From contig CM066033.1 in NCBI GenBank assembly GCA_033557465.1, positions 705,221,637 to 705,285,636 of the forward strand: a DNA stretch of 64,000 bases. The letters are read 5' to 3'. The notes under the pieces were generated by a model. The model was not told the origin of the DNA. It saw only the letters and a list, made by a program, of their open reading frames with translations, and made no database searches. Of the stretch, positions 10,173-20,769 are shown piece after piece. Every line of letters begins with the position of its first letter. Position 1 is the stretch's first letter. The translations under genes and the position numbers were made by a program. Source of the stretch: Ichthyophis bannanicus. Its lineage: Eukaryota > Chordata > Amphibia > Gymnophiona > Ichthyophiidae.

Positions 10173-11376
10173 TGATCCATACCAGCACCTCAACCTCGCC
10201 CCCCTTCCAGCAACACCAAGGAGTACCTCAAGGATCCACGCTGTCAGCCATGCTCTTCAACATCTACCTACAACCACTCTGTTCAGTCATACGTAACCAC
10301 AACATCAACTTCCATATATATGCTGATGATATCATGCTCTACACCCCAATTACAACCGCAAGCCCAACAAATATACATCTATCAGCATGCTTCTCCGAAG
10401 TGTCCAACTGGTTACAAGAAAACAGCCTATCCATAAACATAAAGAAAACTGAAGCCCTCATAGTGACAAGAGATCCAGACTTCACACCACCTACACACCT
10501 CAACATAGGAACCACATGCATTCAAATACAGCCTCAAATAAGATATCTAGGTATTATCATTGACCAAGCCCTAACCCTCAAGCAACAAATTACCAAAACC
10601 ACTGGAAATATATTCCACAAAGTGAAAACAGTGCAATGTCTCAGACCCCTCCTCGAACCCCAAGACTTCAGGATGGTAATGCAATCTATGACACTCCCAC
10701 ATCTGGATTACTGCAACATAATCTACCATGGACTACCAGCCACACAGACCAACCCCCTCCGAACTGCCTTACACACCACAGCAAGAATCATTCAGAGAGC
10801 AAAGAAAAGCGACCACATCACCCCAATCTTAAGAGACCTACACATACTTCCCTTCGAAGCAAGAACTAAATACAAATCCATCCTACTCACCCACAAAGCC
10901 ATCCACCAAACACAGAACACCCAGCTCCGCACCCTGCTGACTCGTCCAGCCCATGGCAAAACAACCAGACAGGCCTCCAACAACTCCCTCACCGTCCCTC
11001 ATAAAAGAACCAAATGCTCTCAGACGTGCAATCGAGCCTTTGAACTTTATGCTCCGTCACTATGGAATTCTCTACCGAGCCACCTCAGAAACAATGGCAA
11101 TCTGACATTCAGAAAACAGCTAAAAACCATCCTATTCCAAGAATATTTCGAAACAACTCCCACCAGAAAATGCACCAATCCCCGAACCCATCCATCATGA
11201 ACCTCTGATCGAAAACTGCACTATACTGTCCATGTCTAAAGTCTCTTATATCAGAATCATCAATGTTGCCTAGCTGGTGATGGCCCCACCCTTATACTTA
11301 ATTATCCACCCCTTATATGTAACACCGCTTTGACCCGGTGAAAAGCGGGATATAAATACTGTTAAATAAATAAAAT
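10173..11376 (+). mobile_element. L2-like LINE, 5'-truncated
   Basis: The copy starts inside the reverse transcriptase, runs to the ORF stop at 11200 and ends in a 3' tail with a GCGGGATATAAATA block and a TAAATAAATAAAA terminus (to about 11376). The tail resembles L2-group ends, as does the C-terminal LWNSLPSHLR / FRKQLKT region. Confidence 0.75.
10187..11200 (+). pseudogene. L2-like LINE reverse transcriptase, C-terminal half, open frame
   Basis: One uninterrupted frame holds RT motif B (QGVPQGSTLSAMLFN), the catalytic box YADD (about 10317-10328), motif D/E (KTEALIV, RYLGIIID) and the thumb and tail (DYCNIIYHGLP, LHILPFEARTKYK, FELYAPSLWNSLPSHLR). The start is 5'-truncation, not a true initiation site: the endonuclease and RT motif A are missing. 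Family function is target-primed reverse transcription. Lack of internal stops suggests a fairly young insertion. Confidence 0.8.
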
Positions 11377-11384
11377 ATGTTTGT

Positions 11385-11830
11385 TTATGTTTATTATTTG
11401 ATAAAAACCGCCTTTCTACAAAAACCAAGGCGGTGTACAATTTAAAATTCAATAAAAGAAGGTTAAAAGCCAGCGGAAAAGAAAAGTGTACAATATATTA
11501 TAGGACAGAATGAAAGGGAAAGCAGACAGACGGAACATGAGAAGAAGAAGAAGACCTAAGAGCAGACAAAAGGTGGGGGGAAAGTAGAAGTCACACAAAA
11601 GGAGAGGGAACATCAAAAGCTAAATAGAATAAATGAGTTTTCAAGTCTCGTTTGAAAGCAGAGTGTTGGGGTTCTAAACGGAGGGAAGAGGAAAGGGCAT
11701 TCCAAAGGGCGGGTCCAGCAAAGAAGAAAGCGGTAGAACGGGTAGACTGAAGGTGAGCTCGGGAGGGGAGGGTAAGGCGATTAAGATGAAATGAGCGGGG
11801 AGTGTGTCTAGGGGGAGTGGAAAAAGATAA
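11385..11830 (-). mobile_element. L2-like LINE 3' fragment, antisense
   Basis: Read on the minus strand the sequence encodes a GPALWNALSSSLR / FKRDLKTHLFYLAFD block, the typical C-terminus of L2-group ORF2. An AAAACCGCC-rich tail follows near 11400-11440. There are no intact frames. It abuts the previous sense L2 copy. Confidence 0.65.
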
Positions 11831-11949
11831 ATATAACCTGATAAGGAAACATTCTTAACAAACCTCTGAAATATCTAAGACTATCAATTACTCAAAAATA
11901 ATTATTCAAAAAAATAAAACTACAAAACTATCCTCCTTAGCACTACAAA

Positions 11950-12716
11950 GATAAGCACTATAACCATCACCCACACCCAACTCCCAATCTCTTTACAAGG
12001 TAGAGTGCCAAAAGGTCATCACTTATATATCATTCTGCACGGTCTACCTGCCTACACCCTCCATCCATTACAAATGGCCATGAATACCTCTGCATGAACC
12101 ATCTATGGAGTCTCCAGACATGAGCATGTTACACCTCTCCTAATGCATCTACATTGGCTTCCGATCACCAGTCGCCTCAAGTTCAAAACCCTTCTTATTA
12201 CATTTAACATCCTTCACCATCTTTCTGCAACCTCCCTTGAAAATCTACACTGGACACCCGACAGAGTCAGAAGAACAAATTTGACTAACACTCTCGCTAC
12301 CCCAACTATGGCTAGTAAATGCTCCCAATTTACCAGACAAAGAGCCTTCACACTATTTGTCCCTTTGCTCTGGAACTCCCTACCTGCGTCAATCCGACTC
12401 ATCACCGACCTCTCCACCTTTAGAAAGGCACTAAAGACACACCTCTTCCATCTATACTTTGAACATGTAACATAGCCCACTTTAATGATCTCGCCCTCAT
12501 CCTACTCAATACCAAATTGATTGTAAATAGTTGTTACATTGTAACCCACGATCACCTGCTATAATGACTAACTCTAAGATCTCTCAACTGTTCTATGTTG
12601 ATTTGTTTTTGGTATCAAGTTCTGCTGTTCTATGTATACTTGTTCGATGTATCAGTTGTTACAATGTAAACTGCACTGATTTAAAATAGCGCGGTATATA
12701 AAACCAAAATAAAAAT
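11950..12716 (+). mobile_element. L2-like LINE 3' fragment
   Basis: A 110-codon frame (12143-12475) encodes the RT C-terminus: LHWLPITSRLKFKTLL, then AFTLFVPLLWNSLPASIR and FRKALKTHLFHLYFE. Upstream, in another frame, comes a GLPAYTLHPLQ block (about 12040). The 3' tail has a TAGCGCGGTATATAAAACC block and A-rich end. It is 5'-truncated and frameshifted. Confidence 0.75.
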
Positions 12717-12929
12717 CAGTAAAGAACTAACTCAAACTAATTCTATCACCTAATCAGCAGTATAAGTGCTGGAAAAAGTTTCTTACATAAATAGTTCAAT
12801 GAAGAAGCAATCAATCATGATATTCTTTTCTGCAATATCACTGTTGTCCAAATCCATATGTGTCTCTGCATTGCAACAACAGAAGAGGCCTTTCTTCCTT
12901 GATTCACAGTTGCAAGGAATCACCATCCA
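12717..12929. other. Short unassigned spacer before the retroviral pol end
   Basis: No clear feature. The minus-strand frame here may continue retroviral sequence past the integrase, but no envelope motif is visible. Confidence 0.4.
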
Positions 12930-13990
12930 GATCCTATGAAGAAGCCTTTTTACACTATGAAACATGTATCCAACAAGGTTGTCCCTCTACTTTAGAGGCT
13001 GAATATCCCACCAGGAGAGTACACGGAACGGACCCAGGAACTTAGGAGCCAAAAGTGTCTTTGGATGCAGGTTCTTAATCAGGACCCAATCTCCTGACTT
13101 CAGTTCTGGATGCAATAACTCTGGAGGAGTATTCTGCTGAGGATTCACCTGCAATAAAGGAGAAACAAAAAACTGAGTGCAACCGTGAGCACTAAGTCAA
13201 GATATCTCTGCGCAAAAGTTGAGGATCAGGGATGACTGTCAATTCATGTGGAGAAGTAGCTGGATGTCCAGTAACTATTTCATATGGTGTCAGGCCTCCT
13301 TGAGCATGCTGGGGGAAGTTACGCACTGCCATAAGGGCAAAAGGAAGGGCTTCCATCCAGTCTGTAACCCAATCCTGTGTCAGAGTGCGTAATTGACCTT
13401 TGAGTGTCCTATTCATCCATTCCACTTGGCCAGAGCTTTGTGAACGATAAGGAGTGTGAAGTTGTCTTTTAATACCAAACCATTGTTCAGTTCCCTCCCA
13501 GACATTCTCAGTGAAGGTCGGACCCTGATCAGAAGAAAGGACAAAAGGTACATCCCAAACAGGAATAAACTGAGTGAGCAGTAATTTGATGGTGACAACA
13601 GCAGTCATACTGGTAGTGGGATATGCTTCTACCCATCTAGAGAAAAGACAAGTGATCACTAACAAATACTGCTTCCCCTCTCTGGCACAGGGATGTCTGT
13701 AAAATAAAGATGCAAAATCAAAAATGGTCCTGATGGTTTGGGAAGGTGGTAGAAATCCTCATAACTGACCCTACTCTGCCAACCATGAAAACAGTCCAGA
13801 CAAGCTGCATACATGACCTGTGCCACAGAAAAAAAACCTTCAGGTGATACCAGAGAACCAAAAGGGTATTATTCATAGCCACAGCTGAAAGATGAAGCTT
13901 ATGATGCAGGAAAAGGGCAAGTGGAAACAATAAACTGGACAAATGGGCAGATGATCCTTTTTCCAGCAACCCTGTGCATCACAGGTCGCA
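12930..13990 (-). pseudogene. Retroviral integrase, degenerate
   Basis: Integrase inserts viral DNA into the host chromosome. A 157-codon frame (13192-13665) holds the core domain. The second catalytic Asp is in a DQGPTF block and the Glu in a QSSGQVEWMN block, and a GLTPYEI block follows. Upstream, around 13700-13990, is the zinc-binding N-terminal region (HH and CLDC pieces) in other frames. Downstream, around 12985-13110, is the C-terminal GDWVLIK / FLGPFRVL block. At least two frameshifts separate these parts, and the first catalytic Asp is not clearly visible. Confidence 0.75.
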
Positions 13991-14109
13991 CCCCACATAG
14001 TCCACAGAGTCTGGATTTTAAAGGGAGTATCTTGATAATGCTGCAAGAGAGATGAACGAGAAGACAAAGTCATGTTAGATAGTTTTTTTAAGTACAATAA
14101 TGTTAGGGA

Positions 14110-14340
14110 CACTGATGCTCAGAGGGTAGCTTGCCGGGCTTCTTGGTCTGCAGAGTGGTTGCCCTTTGACATAAAATCTCCAGCAGAGGAATGTCCTTTA
14201 CACTCAAACTGCAACTTGTACAGCCTGGAGTAAATGATGTATGTGTTCAGTATGCTTAATTGGTTTACTAACAGAAGTCAAAAATCCCTGTTGTGCCCAA
14301 ATGTTTCCAAAATGGAAGGACAAAGGCTGAGTCTTAGTCA
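14110..14340 (-). pseudogene. Retroviral RNase H C-terminus, fragment
   Basis: The minus strand encodes a KGHSSAGDFMSKGNHSADQEAR block, the last RNase H motif with its final Asp before the integrase linker. The rest of RNase H lies at 15640-15885, on the other side of the solo LTR. It contains stops in the surrounding frame. Confidence 0.55.
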
Positions 14341-14560
14341 AGTGAAGCAACCTGGAAACTGAATGTGAGACAAACTTCAAGAGGGTGCTGTAAAACTAGA
14401 AAATCAGTAATTTAAATTCCAAATGTTACTGCCACCAAACTATGTAGCGTGACATAGTGAGTCCTTCTAGCCCTGTAGAAACTCCCAAAAACCAGGTAAA
14501 AAGTGCAGGGCTGCAATATAAACAAAAGCACATGGCTACTGGTTGTCAGGGAAACCAAGC

Positions 14561-14562
<2 letters not shown>

Positions 14563-14624
<62 letters not shown>
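14563..14624 (+). repeat. (GA)n microsatellite
   Basis: 31 uninterrupted GA units in the U3 part of solo LTR A. Arg/Glu-repeat frames across it are artefacts. Confidence 0.97.
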
Positions 14625-14628
<4 letters not shown>

Positions 14629-14932
14629 CGCCCCTGCTACCAGTTTAACAGAGAGTTACAAAGTAATTCAGAACACCTGCTAGGGGGGCGGAGTCAGGCC
14701 CTACACGAGAAAGCTGACTCATAAAGAGGTCCCAGTAGGGAGAGAAGGAGGAGAAGAGAGAGAGAGGGGAGAGGAGAGAGACGAAGACGAGGACAGAGTC
14801 AGAGAGAGGAGACAAGCAGAGTCCCCTTGGAGGAAGAAAAGCCAGCTTCCAGTAAGGAGGTGGACTGAGTCTCCAGCTGAGGAAAGGTCAGAGGCTCTGA
14901 GTGAGAGATACAGCAGGAGCAGACCTGGTCAG

Positions 14933-15355
14933 TTGAAATACTCTCTGGATTATAAACAGGAGAAAAGGCCAGGAAGGCCGTTGAATTCTACTCTGCACAA
15001 GTCAGGTTGGGAACCTACAACAATTTACAAACCCCAGAGAAAACCTTCCACAGCCAGAATAAAAGGTAAGCCCAAGGGCTGGAAGTACAATAATCACTGT
15101 GAGTTTATTGACCAGGAAGGTTGGGGCTACGGTGCAAAGGACTATAATGAGAATGATTGTTTAGAGCTGTACCAAACCCCAGAGCTTATCCCAAGGCCTA
15201 GCGTGGGAACGGGCGTGGCTCCAGAGAGAACGTGGCAAACAATTCCTGCCTCAGAGGAGGAGGGCATGGAAATTGAGCCATCCTTTGTAAATACTCCTAT
15301 GGAAGAAATGGACTGTACGATTTCAATGGCTGAGGAGATAATATCTCTATGTTAA
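14933..15355 (+). CDS. LTR-embedded ORF A, uncharacterised, 140 codons
   Basis: I do not recognise this protein. The frame is open for 140 codons between the TATA-like box and the poly(A) signal of solo LTR A. The first half is basic and rich in Lys/Pro. The C-terminal third is acidic and ends in a block with MEIE (about residue 112) and EEMDC (about 123). Two other LTRs in this window end their ORFs in the same pattern. There is no ATG near the start (the first codon is TTG), so the frame may be a downstream exon or need a non-ATG start. No signal peptide or membrane segment is visible. Stop-to-AATAAA distance is 208 bases, the same as in LTR B. Confidence 0.4.
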   Translation: MKYSLDYKQEKRPGRPLNSTLHKSGWEPTTIYKPQRKPSTARIKGKPKGWKYNNHCEFIDQEGWGYGAKDYNENDCLELYQTPELIPRPSVGTGVAPERTWQTIPASEEEGMEIEPSFVNTPMEEMDCTISMAEEIISLC

Positions 15356-15639
15356 AGGTGTGCTGTGAAGAAAATACAGACCTACTGTGAGAAAGGAACA
15401 GAGCTGTAAGAAGCAGTACTGTGGTGCTTAATTTTGCTGGAAGCAAATGTTTAATGCTGAATGAAGCTGTTTAAGTTGGATATCTTATTTTGTCCTTTTT
15501 CTGCCAAAGTGCAAGATATTTGTGTTACCTTCATTCCTTGTGAAGTCCACCCCGGGAGGGGAAATAAATCCTTTTTGCTTGAAACACTTGAGTCACACTA
15601 CCCTTCATTGAACTTTTAAAGAAACTACATTTTCCTACA

Positions 15640-15885
15640 AGCACTGCTTCAGGAAATAGTGAAACTTTGGTTCAGGAAGGAACTTAACCTCCTTAAACCC
15701 TACATACCTACGGGTATCAGCAAGGGGGAGGATCACAGTAGACATGAAGGGAGTCCCAGAGTTACTGAGTTGAATTATTTTGAGAAATAGCCCACTGGCT
15801 TGCGACCAGTCGGAAAGCCTGTAAAAGCACACAGGTAGCAAAGGAAGCAGAAATAGTCACATACAGTTTGGACGGCAGTTAATAA
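15640..15885 (-). pseudogene. Retroviral RT/RNase H junction fragment
   Basis: In the minus strand a block reading GRKPVGYFSK followed by LSNSGTPFM matches the start of retroviral RNase H, where the primer-grip tail passes into the RNase H domain. The reading frame changes inside the block. It is bounded by solo LTR A and the DNA transposon. Confidence 0.45.
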
Positions 15886-15975
15886 CACAGGTACACTAAA
15901 AAAATTTTTTTTAAACTGCCTCTAATGTTTCGATTGATTTTTACGTTTTTTGGTGCGCTGAATCCAAATCTGGTA
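15886..15975 (+). repeat. Left TIR of the 2.8-kb DNA transposon
   Basis: It pairs with the right end (about 18635-18714). The outer 13 bases match exactly. The inner part carries homopolymer differences (A-run and T-run expansion). Confidence 0.8.
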
Positions 15976-16486
15976 ACCAATTTGCTCCATCACGTACAGA
16001 TTTTTTGCTACATTGGGTTAGCAGTTTGAGGTGAACGTTTCAGATTGAGTGCGATCGAGATAAAAGTTTCTTGGATGAATTCTTTATACTAATTGTTTAG
16101 TAGTTATTCAAATAAGAATAAAGAAAATTGTAACAAGGCAGCACATAAGAATAGAGTAATGTCAACAAAACACTGTGATGGTAGCAAAATTGTCTGCACT
16201 TAAAACAGCCACATACATGTGCACAAACATTGAGCATATAAGAGCGAGGTTAGACACAAAGCAAAGCAAAGAAATGTGCAAAAAATGTTGTACAGGTATG
16301 TATGTAAGAATAGAAAACGCAAACCGCACCATTGCAATACATGAAGACAAACACCCGATGGTGTGAAAATAAAATTCTAATAAATGAGATCCGACACTGT
16401 GGTAATAACTAGCAAATTTTTATTTCAAAGTTTAGTAAAAACACGATATTTGTCAACACAGTTTAGATTTTAAAGTCATTCTTGGG

Positions 16487-18210
16487 TCAATCAATCTCCC
16501 GGTGGGCCCGTTTCTTCTTCCCCCGAATGCTTCTCTTGGTGCGCTGCTTGGCGTATTTTTCATCTGGGGTTTCCCGCAGCAGCAACCAGCAGAAATCAGC
16601 CATCATAGTGGTGTTCCATCTTCCTTGGTACCTTCTCTCTGCGTCCTTGATGTCCTGGTGAAACCTTTCACCTTGTTCTTCACTGTACGCCCCCATGTTT
16701 TCGGGAAAGTAGTTCACATGGGAGTGCAAGAAATGGACTTTCAGGCTCATGTTACAGCCTTGTTCTTTGAAGGCATTGAGCATCCTGGCAACAATATCTT
16801 TATAGTTCTCATCCCGCCTGTTCCCCAAGAATGTGAGAACAACATCCTTGAAGGAATCCCAGGCTTCTTTGTCCTTCTCAGACATCGTTTCAGCGAATGC
16901 TCCATCTGAAATGAGTTTCCTTATATCAGGGCCAACAAACACTCCTTCCTTTAGCTTTGCTTCAGAAAGTCGGGGGAACTTTGAGCAAAGGTACCGAAAG
17001 CACTCACCATCTTTTGGAAGGGACTTGATGAATTGCTTAATGAGACCCAACTTAATGTGGAGAGGTGGTAATAGAATTTTATCACGAGGTACCAAGCTCT
17101 CATGAAGAACATTTTTCTCACCGGGTCTCAAATACTCCCGAATTGGCCAGTCTTTTTTCCCCCAGTGTAGGTCGCGGGCCCGGCTATCCCACAAGCAAAG
17201 GAAGCAGGGATATTTGGTGAAACCAGATTGCTGCCCTAATAGCATGGATAGAATTTTAAAGTCTCCACAAATCATCCACTTATGCTCATCATAACGAATC
17301 TTCTGAAGAATCAGGGCCAAATTCTCGTATTTTTCTTGGAGAATAACAGAGTGAGCAATAGGAACTGAAGCGAATGTGTTGCCATTATGAAGAAGAACAC
17401 CTTTTATGCTGTCTTTTGACGAATCAATGAACAGCCGCCATTCAGCAGGATCATACTTGAGTTTAAACTTTTCCATCACTCCGTATATATCGTTGCAAAA
17501 TACCAAATCTTCCTCTTTGCTGAAATACTTCAAAAATTGTGTCTCGCGGTTGCGGTACCAATAAAAAGTTGTTCCTGGTGACAACAGATTTTTCTGTTTA
17601 AGCCGAGAACCTAGCAGTTGGGCAGCATCTTTTGGGAGTCCTAAATCCCGGACTAAATCATTCAATTCAGCTTGAGAGAAAAGTTCAGGTTTCGGATCTG
17701 GTTCAGTTTCAAACTCGGAAGTAATGGACTCAACGGGAAAAGCCATCTGATGAGTCTCATCATGATCAGAACCGTCCACACAAATAGGATCCCAAGATGT
17801 TGGTGGGTCAGGCACAGGTACTGCGTTGCTATGAGGCCTAGGCCTAATTGGTGAAGGAAGGTTGGGGTAACTTATTACGTTCTTATTTTTAAGTTGTATC
17901 CCTTCACAATGCAAGAGCAAAAATAGCAGTCACTGCTGTGATCTCTTTGTTCACGCCACATCATAGGTATTCCGAAACGAAATGCTTGTTTTTTACCTTT
18001 CATCCATAAGCGTAGATATTCCTCACATGTCTTGCACACTTTGTGAGGAGCCCACGGTTTGTCTTGATCGCCTAACTTCAAACCGAAATAGGCGAAATAT
18101 ACTTTAATAAATGCAGAAATGTTCCTCTGCCGCTTTTTCACGGTATATTCCCCACAAATAAAACAAAAACTGTCCGGAGAGTTGACGCAACCTCTGGCTC
18201 TGTGAGCCAT
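16487..18210 (-). pseudogene. Transposon-encoded protein, transposase-like, one frameshift
   Basis: The start ATG at 18208-18210 opens a frame of 111 codons. It is joined to a 477-codon frame (16487-17920) by one base lost in an A-run near 17890, giving about 574 residues overall. The N-terminus has two CxxC pairs (FCFICG, KVCKTC) like a zinc-associated domain, and a third Cys cluster (CYFCSC) follows. The main part has FIDSS (Asp about 263), ICGD (Asp about 317), a CFLC...H group (336-349) and GERFHQD (Glu about 515). This could be a DDE-type triad with a zinc insert, but that is inference. I recognise the family as recurrent in animal genomes without a known function. The C-terminus is basic (RGKKKR). 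Confidence 0.7.
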
Positions 18211-18634
18211 CACAAATACACAGCACTGCAAACTACAACTGTAGTGAACCACTTCGGAATAAAGCTGGATTACGACTGAGCAAACAAAAGGTAATAATGA
18301 ACTTGCAAGAAACTGAAATTTGACAGGAACGTTCATGTCGCAACCACCGTGTTTGAGCGAGCGAACGAGGCGAGGCGAACAGGAAAGAACATGCGCCAGC
18401 GCGAGTACTGGATTTAGCCCCCCGCCTCCCAATTGTCCTGTTAATGTATAAAATGAATACAAAACACTCTAAAATATCATGAGGGAGTGTTTCTAGTTAG
18501 TTAACCATTACAACCTCTATTTTGGGCCAAGAAAATAAGCTGCAGTCGGCTAAAAAGAAATTATGTGAACATTCCTTATATGGGTAAGAAATCTAATTTT
18601 GCAAGAAAACGTGACGTGATGGAACATTTTGGCT

Positions 18635-18714
18635 ATTTTTCCTGGATTCAGCACCCCAAAATCTATAGGAATCAGTTGCAAAACTGGAGGCAGTTTTTTG
18701 GTAGTGTACCTGTG
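18635..18714 (-). repeat. Right TIR of the 2.8-kb DNA transposon
   Basis: Inverted partner of 15886-15975, ending in TAGTGTACCTGTG and followed by the TAA duplication. Confidence 0.8.
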
Positions 18715-18717
18715 TAA

Positions 18718-19640
18718 TCTGGTAAAGATAAACATGGGGCATTCTGCAGGGCAGTCTTTATACTCAAAAAGGCTGTGGTAATGAGACCTTCAGGTCCTTC
18801 TTCTCCAAGGAGTGGATAACCATTGTTTACAAAAGACTAAGAGACCCAGGAATCTGCACAATAATACTGGTGTTGCTGGGAAAGGCAATGAAAGAATAGG
18901 TTTCAATCTAGCAGAGGTAATTGCATAACCAGATGGCGTTAGGGCAACACCCAGGAAAGTAACATTTTGAGATACAAATTGTTGTTTTGACAAATTAACT
19001 TTTAATCCTAAATCAGCAATATGTGACAACAAAGACAAAGAATCTGACAAGCCTCATAACTAAGTGAACATAAAGCAAATCATGAACATACTGAACTAAA
19101 GAGGAATAGTCAAGCCTCACATCGAGAAGCGCGGTTCTTAGGGCCTGCGCAAAATACGCAGGACCATCGGTGTGTACCCTTAGCACAAAGTGGTCCAGGT
19201 ATATTGTTTGTCAAATTGGAAAGCAAATAAAAATTGATTTTCTTTACTAATTCCCATTGAAAAATAAGCAGAACTTAATCTACAACAGTGAACCAGGTGG
19301 TCCCTGAGGGTATCTGTGTCCAGATATCATGTGGCTTAGGTACCAAAGGAAAAATCAGTAAAATCACATTGTTCGCAGGTCTTGCACAAAATTGTAAGTC
19401 TTACCATCTGCCTTCAGCACAAGAAGAATCGGAGTATTACATGGTCAAGTTGTAGGATAGATGACACCTTGTTTCTGGAGATCTTCAATCACAGGATAAA
19501 TTCCATTGATGGCAGATGCTGGTAGTGGGTACTGCTTGAGTTTAGGAAGCTGGGCTCCAGGTTTCAGTGATCTTCACAGGCGGACTAGAAAGGGATTCAA
19601 CCTTGGAATCTGGCACTGCCCACAGAGTAGAAGGAAGTTC
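18718..19640 (-). pseudogene. Retroviral reverse transcriptase, degenerate, active site changed
   Basis: The RT copies viral RNA into DNA. In the minus strand motif A (a TVVD block near 19280-19310) is interrupted by a one-base loss. The motif C box at 19079-19090 reads Tyr-Val-His-Asp, so the first catalytic Asp is replaced by His. An 86-codon frame (18790-19050) follows with the thumb region (VTFLGVALTPSGY, then LLCRFLGLLVFCKQW). These breaks make the enzyme non-functional. Domain order matches the protease upstream at 19641-20010. Confidence 0.75.
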
Positions 19641-20010
19641 TTAAAGAGCAGGATGAATGGTGCTGGCATCTGCAGGAGAAGGAACTTCAGAGAGAGAAAA
19701 CAGTTGAAAAAACAACTTTCCACTTATCCAGGGCAAAGTAGCATGGTGTGAAGCTAAAATGTCCGGACCTAAAAGATTTACTGGTAAAGTATCTCCCACA
19801 AGAAAGGTAGTAGGATATACAGTCTCTCCAATCTGCAAAGGTAAAAATGCAAGCTTGAGATGAGGAATTACTCTACCTTCAGTGCTTTCACAGTGCACTA
19901 TCGGTACTTGCACTAGCTGAGCATAATAGATGGCAGGCAAATCTTGTGAACAGTGCTGAAGTAGTAGCTCCAGTATCAATAATAAACTTTAGATTAGATT
20001 CTTCTAGCTT
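19641..20010 (-). pseudogene. Retroviral aspartic protease, frameshifted
   Basis: The protease matures Gag and Pol. The active-site DTGA box is encoded near 19965-19985 in a different frame from the 112-codon frame that carries the rest of the domain (GRVIPHLKLAFLPLQIG, then NLLGPDILASH). A frameshift therefore lies just after the active site. The Asn-Leu-Leu-Gly-x-Asp block corresponds to the C-terminal GxD-type motif of retropepsins. Confidence 0.7.
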
Positions 20011-20157
20011 AACTTCTAACTCACCCTGAGGGGTTAAGCTTAAATGCAAAAATAGTCATACATCCCATGTATCACCTTAAAAATCTTCTGGGAGAGAGTA
20101 ACATTGGTATATGGGAGTGAAGTCAACTTTCTGGACATCAAGGTTCTGATTCTGGGG

Positions 20158-20199
20158 ACAGTTACGCTGCAAATGTCCAATCTCACCACAAGTATAACA
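20158..20199 (-). pseudogene. Gag nucleocapsid zinc knuckle
   Basis: Fourteen codons on the minus strand give C-x2-C-x4-H-x4-C with GEIGH in the middle, the retroviral nucleocapsid knuckle that binds genomic RNA. It lies between the capsid piece (20455-20742) and the protease, as expected. Confidence 0.8.
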
Positions 20200-20769
20200 A
20201 GCACGCATTCCTTTTCACTGTCCACATCCTCGCTGGGAATTCACATAACCTCCTCTCCCTCTGGCTTTACCCTTACCCATGCCCACAGGTGGCTGCATAG
20301 AAGCAATCTGTAAATTAAGCAGTTTAGTCTTTTTCATCTCTATCTTGGTTTGCTCTTCCTGCAGTTACTTAATAAATTTCAATTCACTATATCGGGCACC
20401 TTCTAGAATTTCATCTGCTGTTCTGTTCTAGCTGGCGAGTCTATTATTGAGGTCTCAAAAAATTTCTTTTATTCTCGGATCCAAGCCATTCACAAAAATA
20501 TTAGTGAATCCTGAAGGTATTTCTTCTTCCTCCCCAGAATAGTCCCTAAAAACTAGCATATACCTAGTGTGAAAATCTGTAACCTTTTCACCCCTATCCT
20601 GCCTTAGAGATGTCAGTCTCGACCAATCCTTTACAAGTTTGCATATTACTTTAATAGATTCTAACAATTTTTCTCTACTCAAAACAAAACTATCTCTCTG
20701 AGTCTTCTCTAAAAATCTGTCACAGGGTCTGTGAATGGCCACTGCCAGTTATCATCACAGACTGGATTA
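20200..20769 (-). pseudogene. Retroviral Gag capsid C-terminal part
   Basis: A 95-codon frame (20455-20742) reads LRQDRGEKVTDFHTRYMLVF and NGLDPRIKEIF, in the style of the capsid C-terminal region and its major-homology part. It is cut from the N-terminal capsid half at 21396-21600 by the RTE insertion. The stretch 20200-20454 towards the knuckle has no long frame. Confidence 0.6.

Larger units (their letters stand above)
14474..15639 (+). mobile_element. Solo LTR A with internal ORF
   Basis: The block begins TGTAGAAA and ends TTTCCTACA (TG...CA with imperfect inverted ends). It is flanked by AGCCC (14469-14473) and AGCAC (15640-15644), a 5-bp duplication with one mismatch. It interrupts the retroviral RNase H in the opposite orientation. 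A CATAAAG TATA-like box lies near 14722 and AATAAA is at 15563-15568, about 70 bases before the end. That is the order of an LTR with U3, R and U5. Length is 1166 bp. Confidence 0.6.
15886..18714 (-). mobile_element. DNA transposon with uncharacterised transposase-like protein
   Basis: The two ends are inverted copies: CACAGGTACACTA at 15886-15898 and its complement ending at 18714. Similarity continues inward through an AACTGCCTC block and a GGTGCGCTGAATCCA / GGGGTGCTGAATCCA block over about 80-100 bp. Both sides are flanked by TAA (15883-15885, 18715-18717), a 3-bp duplication. The insertion splits the retroviral pol. The single large gene is on the minus strand. The 3-bp duplication and CAC... 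ends fit CACTA/EnSpm-type or PIF/Harbinger-type transposons, and the protein argues for the first. The superfamily remains open. Confidence 0.8.

Noticed and set aside
12930..12985. A GAAGAAGCC...GAAAC string near 12940-12970 resembling a degenerate hammerhead core
   Set aside because: On the minus strand it reads as the integrase C-terminus, continuing the retroviral pol. Stem pairing is not supported.
14457..14724. Frames with Arg-Glu repeats
   Set aside because: They cross the (GA)31 microsatellite.
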